The notes: a model not told the origin generated them from the sequence alone. A DNA stretch of 64,000 nucleotides from Bryobacter sp964387685 (GCA_964387685.1 CAYLXK010000003.1:248001-312000); one strand, 5' to 3'; positions 9,407 through 18,330 are shown, numbered from the stretch's first letter. Translations and numbers: made by a program.

Positions 9407-10566
9407 AGATCACAGGTATCGAAACGACCGTCGTGAATGCGCGGATGCGCAATTGGATTTTCGTCAAAGTACTGACGGATCAGCCGGGACTATGGGGCTG
9501 GGGCGAGGCCACGCTTGAATGGAAAACCAGGGGCGTAGTCGGTTCGATCGAAGATCTGAAACCCCTGATCCTTGGGCAGGATCCGCGGAGGATCGAGCAC
9601 ATCTGGCAGATCTTGCACCGGCAATACTTTTGGCGCGGCGGCATCGTAACCATGTCGGCGATTTCCGGTATCGACCAGGCGTTGTGGGACATCAAGGGCA
9701 AGGAATTGGGAAAGCCGGTCTGCGAACTCCTTGGCGGCCCCGTTCGGAATTCGATGCGCCTCTATGATCACCTGGGCGGAGGCAGCCTGGAAGGCATGTA
9801 TCGAACGGGATCGCCGGACGACTTTGCAAGGCTAATACAGGATTCGCAAGCGCGCAGCTTCACGGCCGCCAAGGGCATGCCCATCCCGATTTCGGAACCT
9901 ATCGAAAGCGCTTCCACGTTGCGACGAGCCGCGGACACGGTAAAGGCGATGCGCGACGCCGTGGGGGAAAACTTCGATATCCTTTTGGACCTTCACGCTC
10001 GCTGCACCCCAGCCGCGGCAATCCAATTCGGCAGACTCCTGGAGCCCTACAACATCTTTTGGTACGAGGAACCATGTTGGCCGGAGCATAGCGACGCCTT
10101 AGTGGAGGTGTCGCGTGCGCTGCGTTTCCCGATTGCCACCGGCGAACGGCTGGTAGGTCGCTGGGAGTTCCGGGAGCTACTCGAAAAGCGGGCTGTTGCA
10201 ATCATCCAACCCGATGTTTCTCATTGCGGGGGCATCACTGAGGCACGCAAAATCGCCTCCATGGCCGATACCTATTCGATCACGGTGGCTTGCCATAATC
10301 CCCAAGGTCCCGTATCAACGGCGGCCAGCCTGCACCTTGGCTTTGCTACATCAAATTATTTAATCCAAGAGGTCGTGTGGAATGATGTGCCTTGGCGCTT
10401 CGATGTAGTCCAGGGCGGCTTCGACGTCAGCCGCGGCAGCGTTAGCCCTCCAACTGCGCCGGGTCTAGGAATCGAAATCAATGAAGTGGAGGCGCGTAAA
10501 TACGCTGCCACCGAAGAAGTATTAATGCCAGCGTTTCGCCGCGATGGCAGTGTGGCGGACTGGTAA
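9403..10566 (+). CDS. Enolase-superfamily dehydratase, D-galactonate-dehydratase-like
   Basis: A 387-residue member of the mandelate racemase/muconate lactonising family. Metal and catalytic sites are visible: LLDLHARCTP (first metal Asp plus His), WYEEPCWPE (Glu), ATGERLVGR (Glu), IQPDVSHCGGITEARKIA and ACHNPQGPVSTAA (catalytic His). The order and wording resemble DgoD of E. coli, which dehydrates D-galactonate to 2-keto-3-deoxygalactonate; other sugar-acid dehydratases share these motifs, so the substrate is uncertain. The start at 9403 gives the ATGA overlap with alr. The adjacent LysR gene is on the same strand 28 bases further on. Confidence 0.75.
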   Translation: MKITGIETTVVNARMRNWIFVKVLTDQPGLWGWGEATLEWKTRGVVGSIEDLKPLILGQDPRRIEHIWQILHRQYFWRGGIVTMSAISGIDQALWDIKGKELGKPVCELLGGPVRNSMRLYDHLGGGSLEGMYRTGSPDDFARLIQDSQARSFTAAKGMPIPISEPIESASTLRRAADTVKAMRDAVGENFDILLDLHARCTPAAAIQFGRLLEPYNIFWYEEPCWPEHSDALVEVSRALRFPIATGERLVGRWEFRELLEKRAVAIIQPDVSHCGGITEARKIASMADTYSITVACHNPQGPVSTAASLHLGFATSNYLIQEVVWNDVPWRFDVVQGGFDVSRGSVSPPTAPGLGIEINEVEARKYAATEEVLMPAFRRDGSVADW

Positions 10567-10594
10567 GCCTAGGCGAAAACTCGATAATTCAAAA

Positions 10595-11470
10595 ATGGAC
10601 GTCTTGCAGCTTCGCTACTTTGTCGCCGTCGCCCGGGCGGGCAGTTTTGTTCGCGCGGCCGAGGCCGAACGAATTGCGCAGCCGTCACTGTCGCAACAAA
10701 TCAAGAAGCTCGAAGATTCCCTGGGCGTCTCTCTCTTTGACAGATTAGGGCGCACGGTTAAGCTCAATGCCTATGGCGAACGCCTATTGCCGGAAGCCGA
10801 AGCGATTCTGGCGAGGCTGGAGAACGCCAGACGCGGTCTGGAATGCCTGAAAGCCGACGATTCCGGCCCGGTCAAAGTGGGCGTAATCCCGACGCTCCTT
10901 CCGTACGCCATGGTGCGCCCATTGGCGGCGTTCCAAAAACAGTTCTCTCTGATTCAGCTCAATTTATTGGAAGACACAACTGAAACCCTAGTTCACCTTC
11001 TCCGGCGAGGCGAATTGGACGTGGCGCTACTTGCGTTGCCAATCAAGCAGCAGGAGCTCGTCTGCTCCGAATTGTTTCGTGAGCCACTTTTGGCTGCCGT
11101 GCCCCTGGGACATAAGCTGGCTGGCGCGGATCGTATTCAACTAGCGTCGCTGGGACCTGAGCGCATGTTGCTGCTGCGCGAAGGCCACTGCCTTCGCAAC
11201 GACGTCCTGACCGCTTGCAACAAGTCTCACGCGCAATTCCAGCATTTCTTCGAAAGCGACCATCTGGAGAGCTTACTTCGAATGGTGGCGGAAGGATTTG
11301 GCGTTAGCCTGATTCCAGAGAAGGCCGCAGCTGGGAGGAACGACTGTACCTTTTTGCCCTTTGAGCCAAAAGCAGTTCGGCGTATTGGCTACGCGTTTGC
11401 GAAAGCCCATACCGCGCTGCCATCGAGAACTACATTCCTAAAGTTTCTCAGGGGCTGGGATTGGTCCTAA
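10595..11470 (+). CDS. oxyR: OxyR-type peroxide-sensing LysR regulator
   Basis: A 291-residue LysR family protein with an N-terminal winged helix (SFVRAAEAERIAQPSLSQQIKKLE, in part) and a periplasmic-binding-like sensor domain. Two cysteines at residues 199 (GHCLRND) and 208 (LTAC) match in number and spacing the redox pair C199/C208 of E. coli OxyR, which form a disulfide on H2O2 and switch on peroxide defence genes. The start was set at the ATG before DVLQLRYF; an earlier in-frame codon at 10544 would add 17 non-family residues and overlap the dehydratase. No catalase or ahpC gene is adjacent, so its targets lie elsewhere. A Bcp peroxiredoxin is 9 kb away. Confidence 0.85.
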   Translation: MDVLQLRYFVAVARAGSFVRAAEAERIAQPSLSQQIKKLEDSLGVSLFDRLGRTVKLNAYGERLLPEAEAILARLENARRGLECLKADDSGPVKVGVIPTLLPYAMVRPLAAFQKQFSLIQLNLLEDTTETLVHLLRRGELDVALLALPIKQQELVCSELFREPLLAAVPLGHKLAGADRIQLASLGPERMLLLREGHCLRNDVLTACNKSHAQFQHFFESDHLESLLRMVAEGFGVSLIPEKAAAGRNDCTFLPFEPKAVRRIGYAFAKAHTALPSRTTFLKFLRGWDWS

Positions 11471-11498
11471 AAGGAGAACTTATGATGGGGTGGGAAGA

Positions 11499-11574
<76 letters not shown>

Positions 11575-11630
11575 TCGAAGGGAGGAAAACGAGTTTAGGG
11601 ACTAAAGTGTCCGTTAACACGCCAACTTTC

Positions 11631-11659
11631 AGTATGACGTATAGTCCGCTCTCTGTCAA
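11631..11659 (-). promoter_or_regulatory. Sigma70-type promoter of tRNA-Gly
   Basis: On the minus strand a perfect -35 TTGACA (11654-11659) is followed after 17 bases by CATACT (11631-11636, 4 of 6 to TATAAT). The -10 box ends 57 bases before the tRNA 5' end, a normal distance for a processed leader. Confidence 0.65.
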
Positions 11660-11926
11660 TCCGGAGCTGCTGTCTTGACCGCGACCGTCTCTTGCAGACG
11701 CATGAAGCGCCGGTTACAAAACAAATTTGTCGATTATGGAAACAAATGGGAGAAATCTCCTATGTGCTTGAAATGATTAGATTTATAAAGTTCCAGAAAT
11801 TCGTCCAAGACCTCATTTCCTTGTGCTAGACTCGGTAATCGCAGGCATACAACAGTCGTCTGGAGTCGTGAAGCGGATCACATCCCGGGCCTGATAGATC
11901 TCCATTGAACAGAGCTTCCCCCTTTG

Positions 11927-11946
11927 TTTTCCACACCTGTGGAAAA
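11927..11946. promoter_or_regulatory. Inverted pair of DnaA boxes before dnaA
   Basis: TTTTCCACA (11927-11935) and TGTGGAAAA (11938-11946) are exact inverted copies separated by two bases, and both fit the general DnaA-box pattern TTWTNCACA. Placed 140 bases before the dnaA start, they are well situated for autoregulation by DnaA or as part of the origin. Confidence 0.7.
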
Positions 11947-12086
11947 CCTGAGGGAAATCTCTGTTTTCACGAGTCTGTCTCGCCGGGTTGAGCCAGCGGA
12001 ACGATTTGCGACGCTGTTTTGCCTGCAAGGCCAGCCGCCCCTTGGCCCGAAGTCTAGTCAAGTCCAGGCGGGAATGTCGCATCGCA

Positions 12087-13481
12087 ATGAACTCTTGGGA
12101 ATTAGTTAAACAAACGTTGGCCGCGTCCTTGAGCGCGAACAGTTACGAGAACTGGGTGGTGCGGACTGCCTGGAGCAGGGAACAAGGGGACACAATCTAC
12201 GTAGCGGTGCCTGATGAACAAACCAGTCAATGGCTGGAGAGTGAATATTCCCAACAGGTGAGCTCCGCGTTCCAGCACCTCAATTTGCCGTTTCGGAAGG
12301 TTGTCTACGAAGTAGTTGCAGATTTGCCGGCTCCTCGAATCGGGGTAGCATCCAGTGCAGCTTTCAGCCAGTCTGTTCCGCTGGCCGTGAATCAGGGCGC
12401 GATGGCCAAAACAGCTTACCCTGAATCGACCTCCACCAATTTCGACGCCCTCTTCACTTCGATCGGACCGCAAATCAATCCCAAGTTTACTTTCGACAAT
12501 TTTGTGGTCGGATCTTGCAATCAGTTTGCGCACGCCGCGGCCAGAGCCGTCGCCGAGCGGCCGTCGCGCAGCTATAACCCTCTCTTCATCTATGGAGGGG
12601 TAGGGATGGGTAAAACCCATCTGATGCATGCCATAGGGGCGGCGCTCAGCAGCAATCACGGCGGCATGAAGATTGCCTACACAACCAGCGAACGCTTCAT
12701 GAACCAGCTAATCCAGTGCATCCGTATGGAAAGGATGCCGTGGTTCCACCAATACTACCGGCAAGCGGACGTCCTCCTGATCGACGACATCCAGGTCATT
12801 GCGGGCAAAGAACGGACGCAAGAAGAATTTTTCCACACCTTCAACGAGCTCTTCGACAATCAAAAGCAGATCGTAATCAGCTCAGATTCCCCTCCCAAGA
12901 ACGTTTCCGGTCTAGTAGAGAGACTCCGCTCGCGCTTTGAATGGGGCCTGATTGTGGACGTGCAACCGCCCGACCTTGAAACCAAGATGGCGATTCTAGA
13001 CAAGAAGGCCGAGAGCGAAGGCGTCTATCTGCCAGAAGACGTCCGCATCCACCTTGCAACGCGGACCAAGTCTAATATTCGTGAACTAGAGGGAGCGCTG
13101 ATCAAGCTGATCGCATACTCCGACGTTTCGCAGACGCCCATTACGCTCGAAATGACGAAGCAGTTGTTGAAACACATGACTACCGGCGCCGAGAAGCCCA
13201 TCAGTATCGAGGCAATTGTCAAGGCCGTGTCCGAACACTTTGGCTTGCTTCCCCAACAGCTGAAACAGAAGTCAAACGAACGCCGAATTGCGTACCCGCG
13301 ACAGATCGCGATGTTCCTTGCCAAAGAGCTAACGGTCGCCTCGCTACCCGAGATCGGAAAGGCCATCGGCAACAAACACCATACGACCGTGCTGCATTCC
13401 GTCAGCAAAATCGAGGAGCTCCGGCAGCGGGACTCCGATTTGAACAAGCTTATCCACAAGCTAATCGACTCATTCCAATAG
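12087..13481 (+). CDS. dnaA: Chromosomal replication initiator DnaA
   Basis: DnaA binds 9-base boxes at oriC, unwinds the AT-rich element and loads the DnaB helicase. The 464-residue protein has domain I (about 1-75), a linker, the AAA+ domain with Walker A GGVGMGKT (170-177) and Walker B LLIDDI (230-235), and the C-terminal DNA-binding domain with the signature HHTTVLHSVSKIEELRQRD (431-449). The ATG at 12087 begins at the family-typical MNSWELVKQTL; an upstream in-frame start at 11988 would add 33 residues without similarity. A consensus DnaA box (TTATCCACA, 13450-13458) lies within the last codons. dnaN follows after 254 bases. Confidence 0.97.
   Translation: MNSWELVKQTLAASLSANSYENWVVRTAWSREQGDTIYVAVPDEQTSQWLESEYSQQVSSAFQHLNLPFRKVVYEVVADLPAPRIGVASSAAFSQSVPLAVNQGAMAKTAYPESTSTNFDALFTSIGPQINPKFTFDNFVVGSCNQFAHAAARAVAERPSRSYNPLFIYGGVGMGKTHLMHAIGAALSSNHGGMKIAYTTSERFMNQLIQCIRMERMPWFHQYYRQADVLLIDDIQVIAGKERTQEEFFHTFNELFDNQKQIVISSDSPPKNVSGLVERLRSRFEWGLIVDVQPPDLETKMAILDKKAESEGVYLPEDVRIHLATRTKSNIRELEGALIKLIAYSDVSQTPITLEMTKQLLKHMTTGAEKPISIEAIVKAVSEHFGLLPQQLKQKSNERRIAYPRQIAMFLAKELTVASLPEIGKAIGNKHHTTVLHSVSKIEELRQRDSDLNKLIHKLIDSFQ
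13450..13458 (+). promoter_or_regulatory. Perfect consensus DnaA box inside the end of dnaA
   Basis: TTATCCACA matches the E. coli R1/R4 box exactly. It is within codons for LIHK near the DnaA C-terminus, 23 bases before the stop, and forms the left edge of the box group continuing into the dnaA-dnaN gap. Confidence 0.65.
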
Positions 13482-13735
13482 CCTTGCGGAGTTATGCACA
13501 ACTTCGCTTCTTCTTTGCCCCATTTGGACAGGTGGAAAACAAGCCGGGAGCCGAGTTTATCCGCTAGGCCAGACCCGGCTTTTCAAGGTGAGACGTAGCC
13601 ACAAGCGTTTTTGTTTTGTATAATTTAGAGAGATATTCACATATCCACAACACCGGTTACTACGGTTTTCTAAACTAGACTCTAATTTGGTTACCTGTAG
13701 TAAAAACCAGTTCAGATTCGGAAAGCGGCCACAGA
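13482..13735. other. Candidate origin of replication (oriC) between dnaA and dnaN
   Basis: This gene-free 254-base region contains TTATGCACA (13492-13500, fits TTWTNCACA), two one-mismatch boxes ATATTCACA (13633-13641) and ATATCCACA (13641-13649), and a weak reverse box GGTGGAAAA (13531-13539). An AT-rich stretch (about 13605-13690) next to the right-hand boxes could serve as the unwinding element. Location beside dnaA is the usual one in many bacteria. G over C preference on the + strand, sampled by eye, changes across this locus. Any dnaN promoter also has to lie here. Confidence 0.6.
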
Positions 13736-14875
13736 ATGGAATTCACCGTTAAGCAGTCCGACCTTGTGCGGGAGTTGAATCTCAGCCAAGGCGTGGTAGA
13801 AAAGAAGACCACCATACCGATTCTTTCGAACGTATTGATTGAAACGGGCGATGGAGCGATCCATCTTACGGCCACCGACCTTGAACTCGGGATACGCTGC
13901 TCCTGCCCAGCCCGGATCGTCAAGGCGGGCTCCGGCACGCTGCCAGCACGCCGCCTGCTGGACTACATCAGGCTCCTGCCGGACGCCGATGTGAACTTCA
14001 AGTTGATGGACAATCAGTGGGCCAACATTGTCTGCGGCCGGTCCCGGTCTCGCATTGCGGGAATGTCACGTGAAAGCTACCCGCAGTTGCCTACCATGCC
14101 GGACCCTCTTGGTACCATCCCGGCGGCTACCCTCGCAGCAATGATAGGGAAAACGATTTTCGCGATATCGTCCGAGGAAAGCCGCTTTACGTTAAACGGG
14201 GCGCAGTTGCTGATGAACTCGAGTGCCCTCACCATGGTGTCCACGGATGGACACCGCCTTGCGTTGGTCGAATACAAAGTGGAAAACCCCGACGTTGAGG
14301 GAACCTACAAGACATTGCTTCCAAAGAAGGCGATGAACGAACTACAAAAACTGGCGGCCGATGCCGACTCCAACGCCGCTTTTACCTTCTCTGGAGACGA
14401 CAATCATCTTTTCTTTGCCCTCGGTGACCGGATGCTCATTAGCCGCAAGCTTACGGGCAACTTTCCCGATTTCGACCGTGTACTACCGAAGTCGCAGACA
14501 CACCAGGTTCAGTTGGGAAAGGAAGACACCCGCTCCACAGTTCAGCGGGTGAGCCAATTCTCCGAAGAAAGATCCAGGGCCATCCGCTTGCAGTTTGCGG
14601 AGGGAGAACTGAAGATTTTTTCTTCAATGTCGGAGACTGGAGAATCGGAGGAAACGATTCCGGTGAGCTATAACGGCCCCGCGACCGACATTGGATTCAA
14701 CGCCCAGTACTTGCTCGACTTCCTAGGCGCGAATTCTGAGAACGCCTGTACCTTTTTGTTCAACGACGCCCAGAGCGCCGGGGAACTGCGGCCGTCTACG
14801 CAAAACGCGGACCAGGACAAATCGAAGGAAGTTACCTATGTTTACCGGTACGTCGTCATGCCCATGAGAATTTGA
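13736..14875 (+). CDS. dnaN: DNA polymerase III beta subunit (sliding clamp)
   Basis: The ring-shaped dimer tethers the replicative polymerase to DNA. The 379-residue length and three repeated clamp domains fit: the start MEFTVKQSDLV, TIPILSNVLIE in domain 1, RFTLNGAQL and TDGHRLA in domain 2, and the C-terminal YRYVVMPMRI tail, which is part of the hydrophobic partner-binding cleft. It lies between dnaA and gyrB, a standard arrangement, but recF, which often follows dnaN, is not here. A 56-base gap separates it from gyrB. Confidence 0.97.
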   Translation: MEFTVKQSDLVRELNLSQGVVEKKTTIPILSNVLIETGDGAIHLTATDLELGIRCSCPARIVKAGSGTLPARRLLDYIRLLPDADVNFKLMDNQWANIVCGRSRSRIAGMSRESYPQLPTMPDPLGTIPAATLAAMIGKTIFAISSEESRFTLNGAQLLMNSSALTMVSTDGHRLALVEYKVENPDVEGTYKTLLPKKAMNELQKLAADADSNAAFTFSGDDNHLFFALGDRMLISRKLTGNFPDFDRVLPKSQTHQVQLGKEDTRSTVQRVSQFSEERSRAIRLQFAEGELKIFSSMSETGESEETIPVSYNGPATDIGFNAQYLLDFLGANSENACTFLFNDAQSAGELRPSTQNADQDKSKEVTYVYRYVVMPMRI

Positions 14876-14931
14876 CGTCTACAAGAGATTGACGGGCGCA
14901 GCAGTTTGCCCACCCTTAGAAACACTCCAAA

Positions 14932-17340
14932 ATGGCAGATCCGCAAGTTTACGATTCAACCAGCATCAAGATCCTCGAGGGGCTCGAGGCCGTACGAAAG
15001 CGCCCCGCAATGTACATCGGCTCCACCGGGGAGCAGGGCCTGCATCACCTTGTCTACGAGGTTGTGGACAATTCCGTCGACGAAGCGTTAGCCGGCTATT
15101 GCACGGAGATCAGCGTCGTGATTCACACGGACAACTCCATCTCTGTGTCGGACAATGGACGCGGCATCCCTGTTGATATCCATGCGGCGGAGGGCGTAAG
15201 CGCGGCCCAAGTGGTGCTTACCAAACTGCACGCCGGCGGGAAGTTCGATTCCAATAGTTACAAAGTATCCGGCGGGCTGCACGGGGTGGGTGTGAGCTGT
15301 GTGAACGCGCTATCGGAAACATTGCACCTGGAGATTTGGCGCGGCGGCCAAACCTGGGAGCAGGACTACGAGAAAGGCTTTCCGCTGGCTCCCTTAAAGG
15401 CCACCGGTAAGGCAGGCAAGAAGACCGGGACCAAGATCACTTTTAAGCCCGACCCAACGGTGATGGACGCCGTGGAGTTCAATTTCGACACCATCTCCAC
15501 CCGGCTGCGGGAGAGAGCGTTTCTAAACAAGGGCCTTAAGATAACGATTCTCGACGAGCGTACCGATCCTCCGAAGGGCCATGACTTCTTTTACGAGGGT
15601 GGTATCGCAGAGTTCATCAAGCATCTGAATAAGGGCAAAAGCGTCTTGCACGATAAGCCCATTTATTTCGAGGGCGACCGTGACCTACCGAACAACGCCG
15701 GCAAGGTCTATATGGAAATCGCCCTGCAGTACAACGACGGGTACTCCGAGGCGTTATTCACCTTTGCCAACAACATCAACACGGTGGATGGAGGCGCGCA
15801 CCTGACGGGGTTCAGAACGGCTTTGACGCGCACGATCAATTGGGCCGGCGAGCAGGCCAAGCTCTTCAAGGACGTCAAGGAAAAGCTGACTGGCGATGAC
15901 GTGCGCGAAGGATTGACGGCCGTCATCAGCGTTAAACTGCCTCAGCCGCAATTTGAAGGGCAAACTAAGGGCAAGCTCAATTCGGATATTTCCGGGCACG
16001 TTACGCAGTTGGTCAACGAGAAGCTGCAAGAGTATTTCGACAAGAATCCCGCGGTCATGAAGAAGATCGTTTCCAAGGCGATCGACGCCGCCCGGGCGAG
16101 GGAAGCGGCTCGCAAAGCAAGAGACCTGACGCGGCGCAAGGGTGCGCTGGATGGCGGCGGCCTGCCGGGGAAACTGGCTGACTGCCAGGAAAAGGACCCG
16201 ACGCGCTGCGAACTGTTTTTGGTCGAAGGCGAGTCGGCCGGAGGCACCGCGAAAGGCGGACGAGATCGCCGCTACCAGGCTATTCTGCCGTTGCGCGGCA
16301 AGATCCTGAACGTCGAAAAAGCGCGCTACGACAAGATGCTGGGCCATGAAGAAATTCGGGCAATGATCACGGCCATCGGCACGGGAATCGGCAAAGACGA
16401 TTTCGATATCGCCCGATTGCGCTACGGCAAGATCATCATCATGACAGACGCCGACGTGGACGGAAGCCACATTCGCACCCTCTTGCTGACGTTCTTCTTT
16501 CGGCACATGCAGCAACTCATCGACCGGGGCCACGTCTTCGTAGCCCAGCCGCCGTTGTATCGCATCAAGAAAGGCAAGAGCGAAAAATACATCAAGAACG
16601 ATGCGGATTTCACCAAGGAGATCCTGCGGCGGGCCAGCGAGAACATCACGCTCGAGTTTGGCGCTCACAAGCTCCAGGGCGCCGAAATGCGGAACTTCCT
16701 GGGCTCACTCGACGAGCTGCAGCAAGTTGCCAAGAAGGTCGAACGCCGCATCCGCGAGCCTCGAGTCATTGAGCAGCTTCTTTCGCCCGACGTCCATGTC
16801 GATACCAAAGACCAGTTCTTGACGGAAGAATCGCTTCAGAAAATCCAGGCACTGCTCAAAGAGCAAAAACTGGAATCGAGGATAGAAAAAGACGAAGAAC
16901 ACTCCACTTTCTATCTCTCCTACTTGGACCCCACCAATGTCGAACGGCGCCTGAGCCACGACGTGGTTCTCAGTGCGGACTATCGCCGCATGCGGACTCT
17001 AGCCAAGCAAATCGCGCCAATGAACACGCCACCCTTCTTTCTGGTCCGGGAGAACGGAAACCGCGAACAGATCGATAACTGGCGGAACCTATTTACGCGC
17101 GCGAAAGAAGAAGGCATGAAAGATGCCAACGTGCAGCGCTACAAAGGGCTGGGCGAGATGAATGCGGAGCAACTGTGGGAAACTACCATGAACATTGAGG
17201 CCCGCACCCTGCTTCGAGTCGATTTGAGGGATCTGGTGGAGACCGACGAGATCTTCTCCACGCTGATGGGCGAGGATGTTGAGAGCCGGCGCAAGTTCAT
17301 CGAAGACAATGCGCTTGATGTTCGTAATCTGGACGTCTAG
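14932..17340 (+). CDS. gyrB: DNA gyrase subunit B
   Basis: The ATPase subunit of gyrase, which introduces negative supercoils together with GyrA (not in this window). The 802 residues include the GHKL ATPase fold (EVVDNSVDEA, DNGRGIPVD, GGLHGVG), the TOPRIM domain with EGESAGG and DADVDGSH, and the C-terminal QRYKGLGEMN. An insertion of roughly 160 residues within the TOPRIM region, as in E. coli GyrB (804 residues), marks the Gram-negative long form. Its stop overlaps by four bases the end of the convergent oxidoreductase gene. Confidence 0.97.
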   Translation: MADPQVYDSTSIKILEGLEAVRKRPAMYIGSTGEQGLHHLVYEVVDNSVDEALAGYCTEISVVIHTDNSISVSDNGRGIPVDIHAAEGVSAAQVVLTKLHAGGKFDSNSYKVSGGLHGVGVSCVNALSETLHLEIWRGGQTWEQDYEKGFPLAPLKATGKAGKKTGTKITFKPDPTVMDAVEFNFDTISTRLRERAFLNKGLKITILDERTDPPKGHDFFYEGGIAEFIKHLNKGKSVLHDKPIYFEGDRDLPNNAGKVYMEIALQYNDGYSEALFTFANNINTVDGGAHLTGFRTALTRTINWAGEQAKLFKDVKEKLTGDDVREGLTAVISVKLPQPQFEGQTKGKLNSDISGHVTQLVNEKLQEYFDKNPAVMKKIVSKAIDAARAREAARKARDLTRRKGALDGGGLPGKLADCQEKDPTRCELFLVEGESAGGTAKGGRDRRYQAILPLRGKILNVEKARYDKMLGHEEIRAMITAIGTGIGKDDFDIARLRYGKIIIMTDADVDGSHIRTLLLTFFFRHMQQLIDRGHVFVAQPPLYRIKKGKSEKYIKNDADFTKEILRRASENITLEFGAHKLQGAEMRNFLGSLDELQQVAKKVERRIREPRVIEQLLSPDVHVDTKDQFLTEESLQKIQALLKEQKLESRIEKDEEHSTFYLSYLDPTNVERRLSHDVVLSADYRRMRTLAKQIAPMNTPPFFLVRENGNREQIDNWRNLFTRAKEEGMKDANVQRYKGLGEMNAEQLWETTMNIEARTLLRVDLRDLVETDEIFSTLMGEDVESRRKFIEDNALDVRNLDV

Positions 17341-18329
17341 AGGCGAACGACAATCTTGCCCAAATGCCCCGCACTTTCCATGTAGCGAAGGGCGGAGCCT
17401 AGCTCGCTGAGGTCAAAAACAGAATCCACCACCGGCGAAAGCCGATGTAGCGCGATTGCCGAATTCATTCGTTCAAACATCTCCCTAGAACCGACGTAGA
17501 TGCCCTGCATCGTGACATGCTTGTGCAGAATGGGCGCTATGTTGAGTGGGCCAAGGGTGCCGCTTAGAATGCCGATCACACTGATCCGGCCACCGCCTTT
17601 AACGGCACGGAGCGACTGCTCCAAGGAGCCCACACCGCCAACTTCGACGACATGATCGACGCCTCCCTCCCGCGCGACTTCTTTGCCCCATTCCGGATTT
17701 GCCTTGTAATCCAGGACCCAATCGGCGCCCAAAGACAAGAGCTTCTCCCGCTTCGCGCCGCTCGAACTGGTCGCAATGACACGGGCGCCGGCAGCCTTCG
17801 CAAACTGCAGTGCGAAAATACTGACCCCGCCGGAACCTTGCACGAGCACGGTTTCGCCTGGGCGCAACGATCCGCTCTCGAAAAGCGCGTTCCAGGCGGT
17901 AACGGCGGCACAAGGGAGAGTTGCGGCTTCCAGGTAACTTAAATGCCCGGGAATCGCGACCAGGCCTTGCTCATCAAACGCCACCAACTCGCTGGCCACC
18001 CCTTCAATGGCGCCGCCCAAAGCAGACGATCCGTAAGATTCCGAATAGCGTCCCGCGAGCCAATTCTGCATGAAGATCCCCGCCACGCGGTCCCCCGGCT
18101 TCCAACGGCTCCCGCCTTCCACCACTTCTCCGGCCCCATCGCTCAGCAGCACACGAGGCAATGGCATCTTGGGGTTGTAGCGTCCAGTGGCTACCAGATA
18201 ATCACGATAGTTCAGGCTAGCGGCGTGAATTTTGACAAGTACCTGGCCCACCATGCAATTAGGTGCAGACACGGAGGCGATCCCTACGTTCTCTAGTCCA
18301 AAGGCCTCGCTAATCCGCGCTTGTCGCAT
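17337..18329 (-). CDS. Zinc-independent MDR oxidoreductase, quinone-oxidoreductase-like
   Basis: A 330-residue medium-chain dehydrogenase/reductase. The N-terminal GroES-like part has SLNYRDYLVATGRY and LLSDGAGEVVEGG; the Rossmann part has VLVQGSGGVSIFALQFAKAAGARV and EVGGVGSLEQS. The four-Cys structural zinc loop and the catalytic-zinc Cys/His pair of alcohol dehydrogenases are absent, as in NAD(P)H:quinone oxidoreductases and crotonyl-CoA-reductase relatives. The substrate cannot be told. It converges with gyrB, overlapping four bases, and its start codon is one base away from the divergent start at 18331. Confidence 0.8.
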   Translation of the reverse strand: MRQARISEAFGLENVGIASVSAPNCMVGQVLVKIHAASLNYRDYLVATGRYNPKMPLPRVLLSDGAGEVVEGGSRWKPGDRVAGIFMQNWLAGRYSESYGSSALGGAIEGVASELVAFDEQGLVAIPGHLSYLEAATLPCAAVTAWNALFESGSLRPGETVLVQGSGGVSIFALQFAKAAGARVIATSSSGAKREKLLSLGADWVLDYKANPEWGKEVAREGGVDHVVEVGGVGSLEQSLRAVKGGGRISVIGILSGTLGPLNIAPILHKHVTMQGIYVGSREMFERMNSAIALHRLSPVVDSVFDLSELGSALRYMESAGHLGKIVVRL

Positions 18330-18330
18330 A

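Larger units (their letters stand above)
11575..12086. other. Regulatory region upstream of dnaA
   Basis: No gene is supported in these 512 bases. The left part holds the minus-strand tRNA-Gly promoter. The middle is AT-rich with two short palindromes, ACAAATTTGT (11720-11729) and GGAGA-AA-TCTCC (11749-11760). Near 11927-11946 two DnaA boxes face each other. I could not fix a convincing dnaA promoter by eye, although AT-rich sequence around 11760-11795 is a likely site. Confidence 0.55.

Noticed and set aside
11988..12086. Longer N-terminus for DnaA
   Set aside because: The extra 33 residues have no family match, and the ATG at 12087 starts the conserved domain I.
12829..12837. TTTTCCACA DnaA-box match inside dnaA
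   Set aside because: It encodes conserved EEFFHTF residues of the AAA+ domain, so the match is probably due to coding constraint.
15754..16668. 304-residue minus-strand open frame
   Set aside because: Antisense to gyrB, with no domain features.
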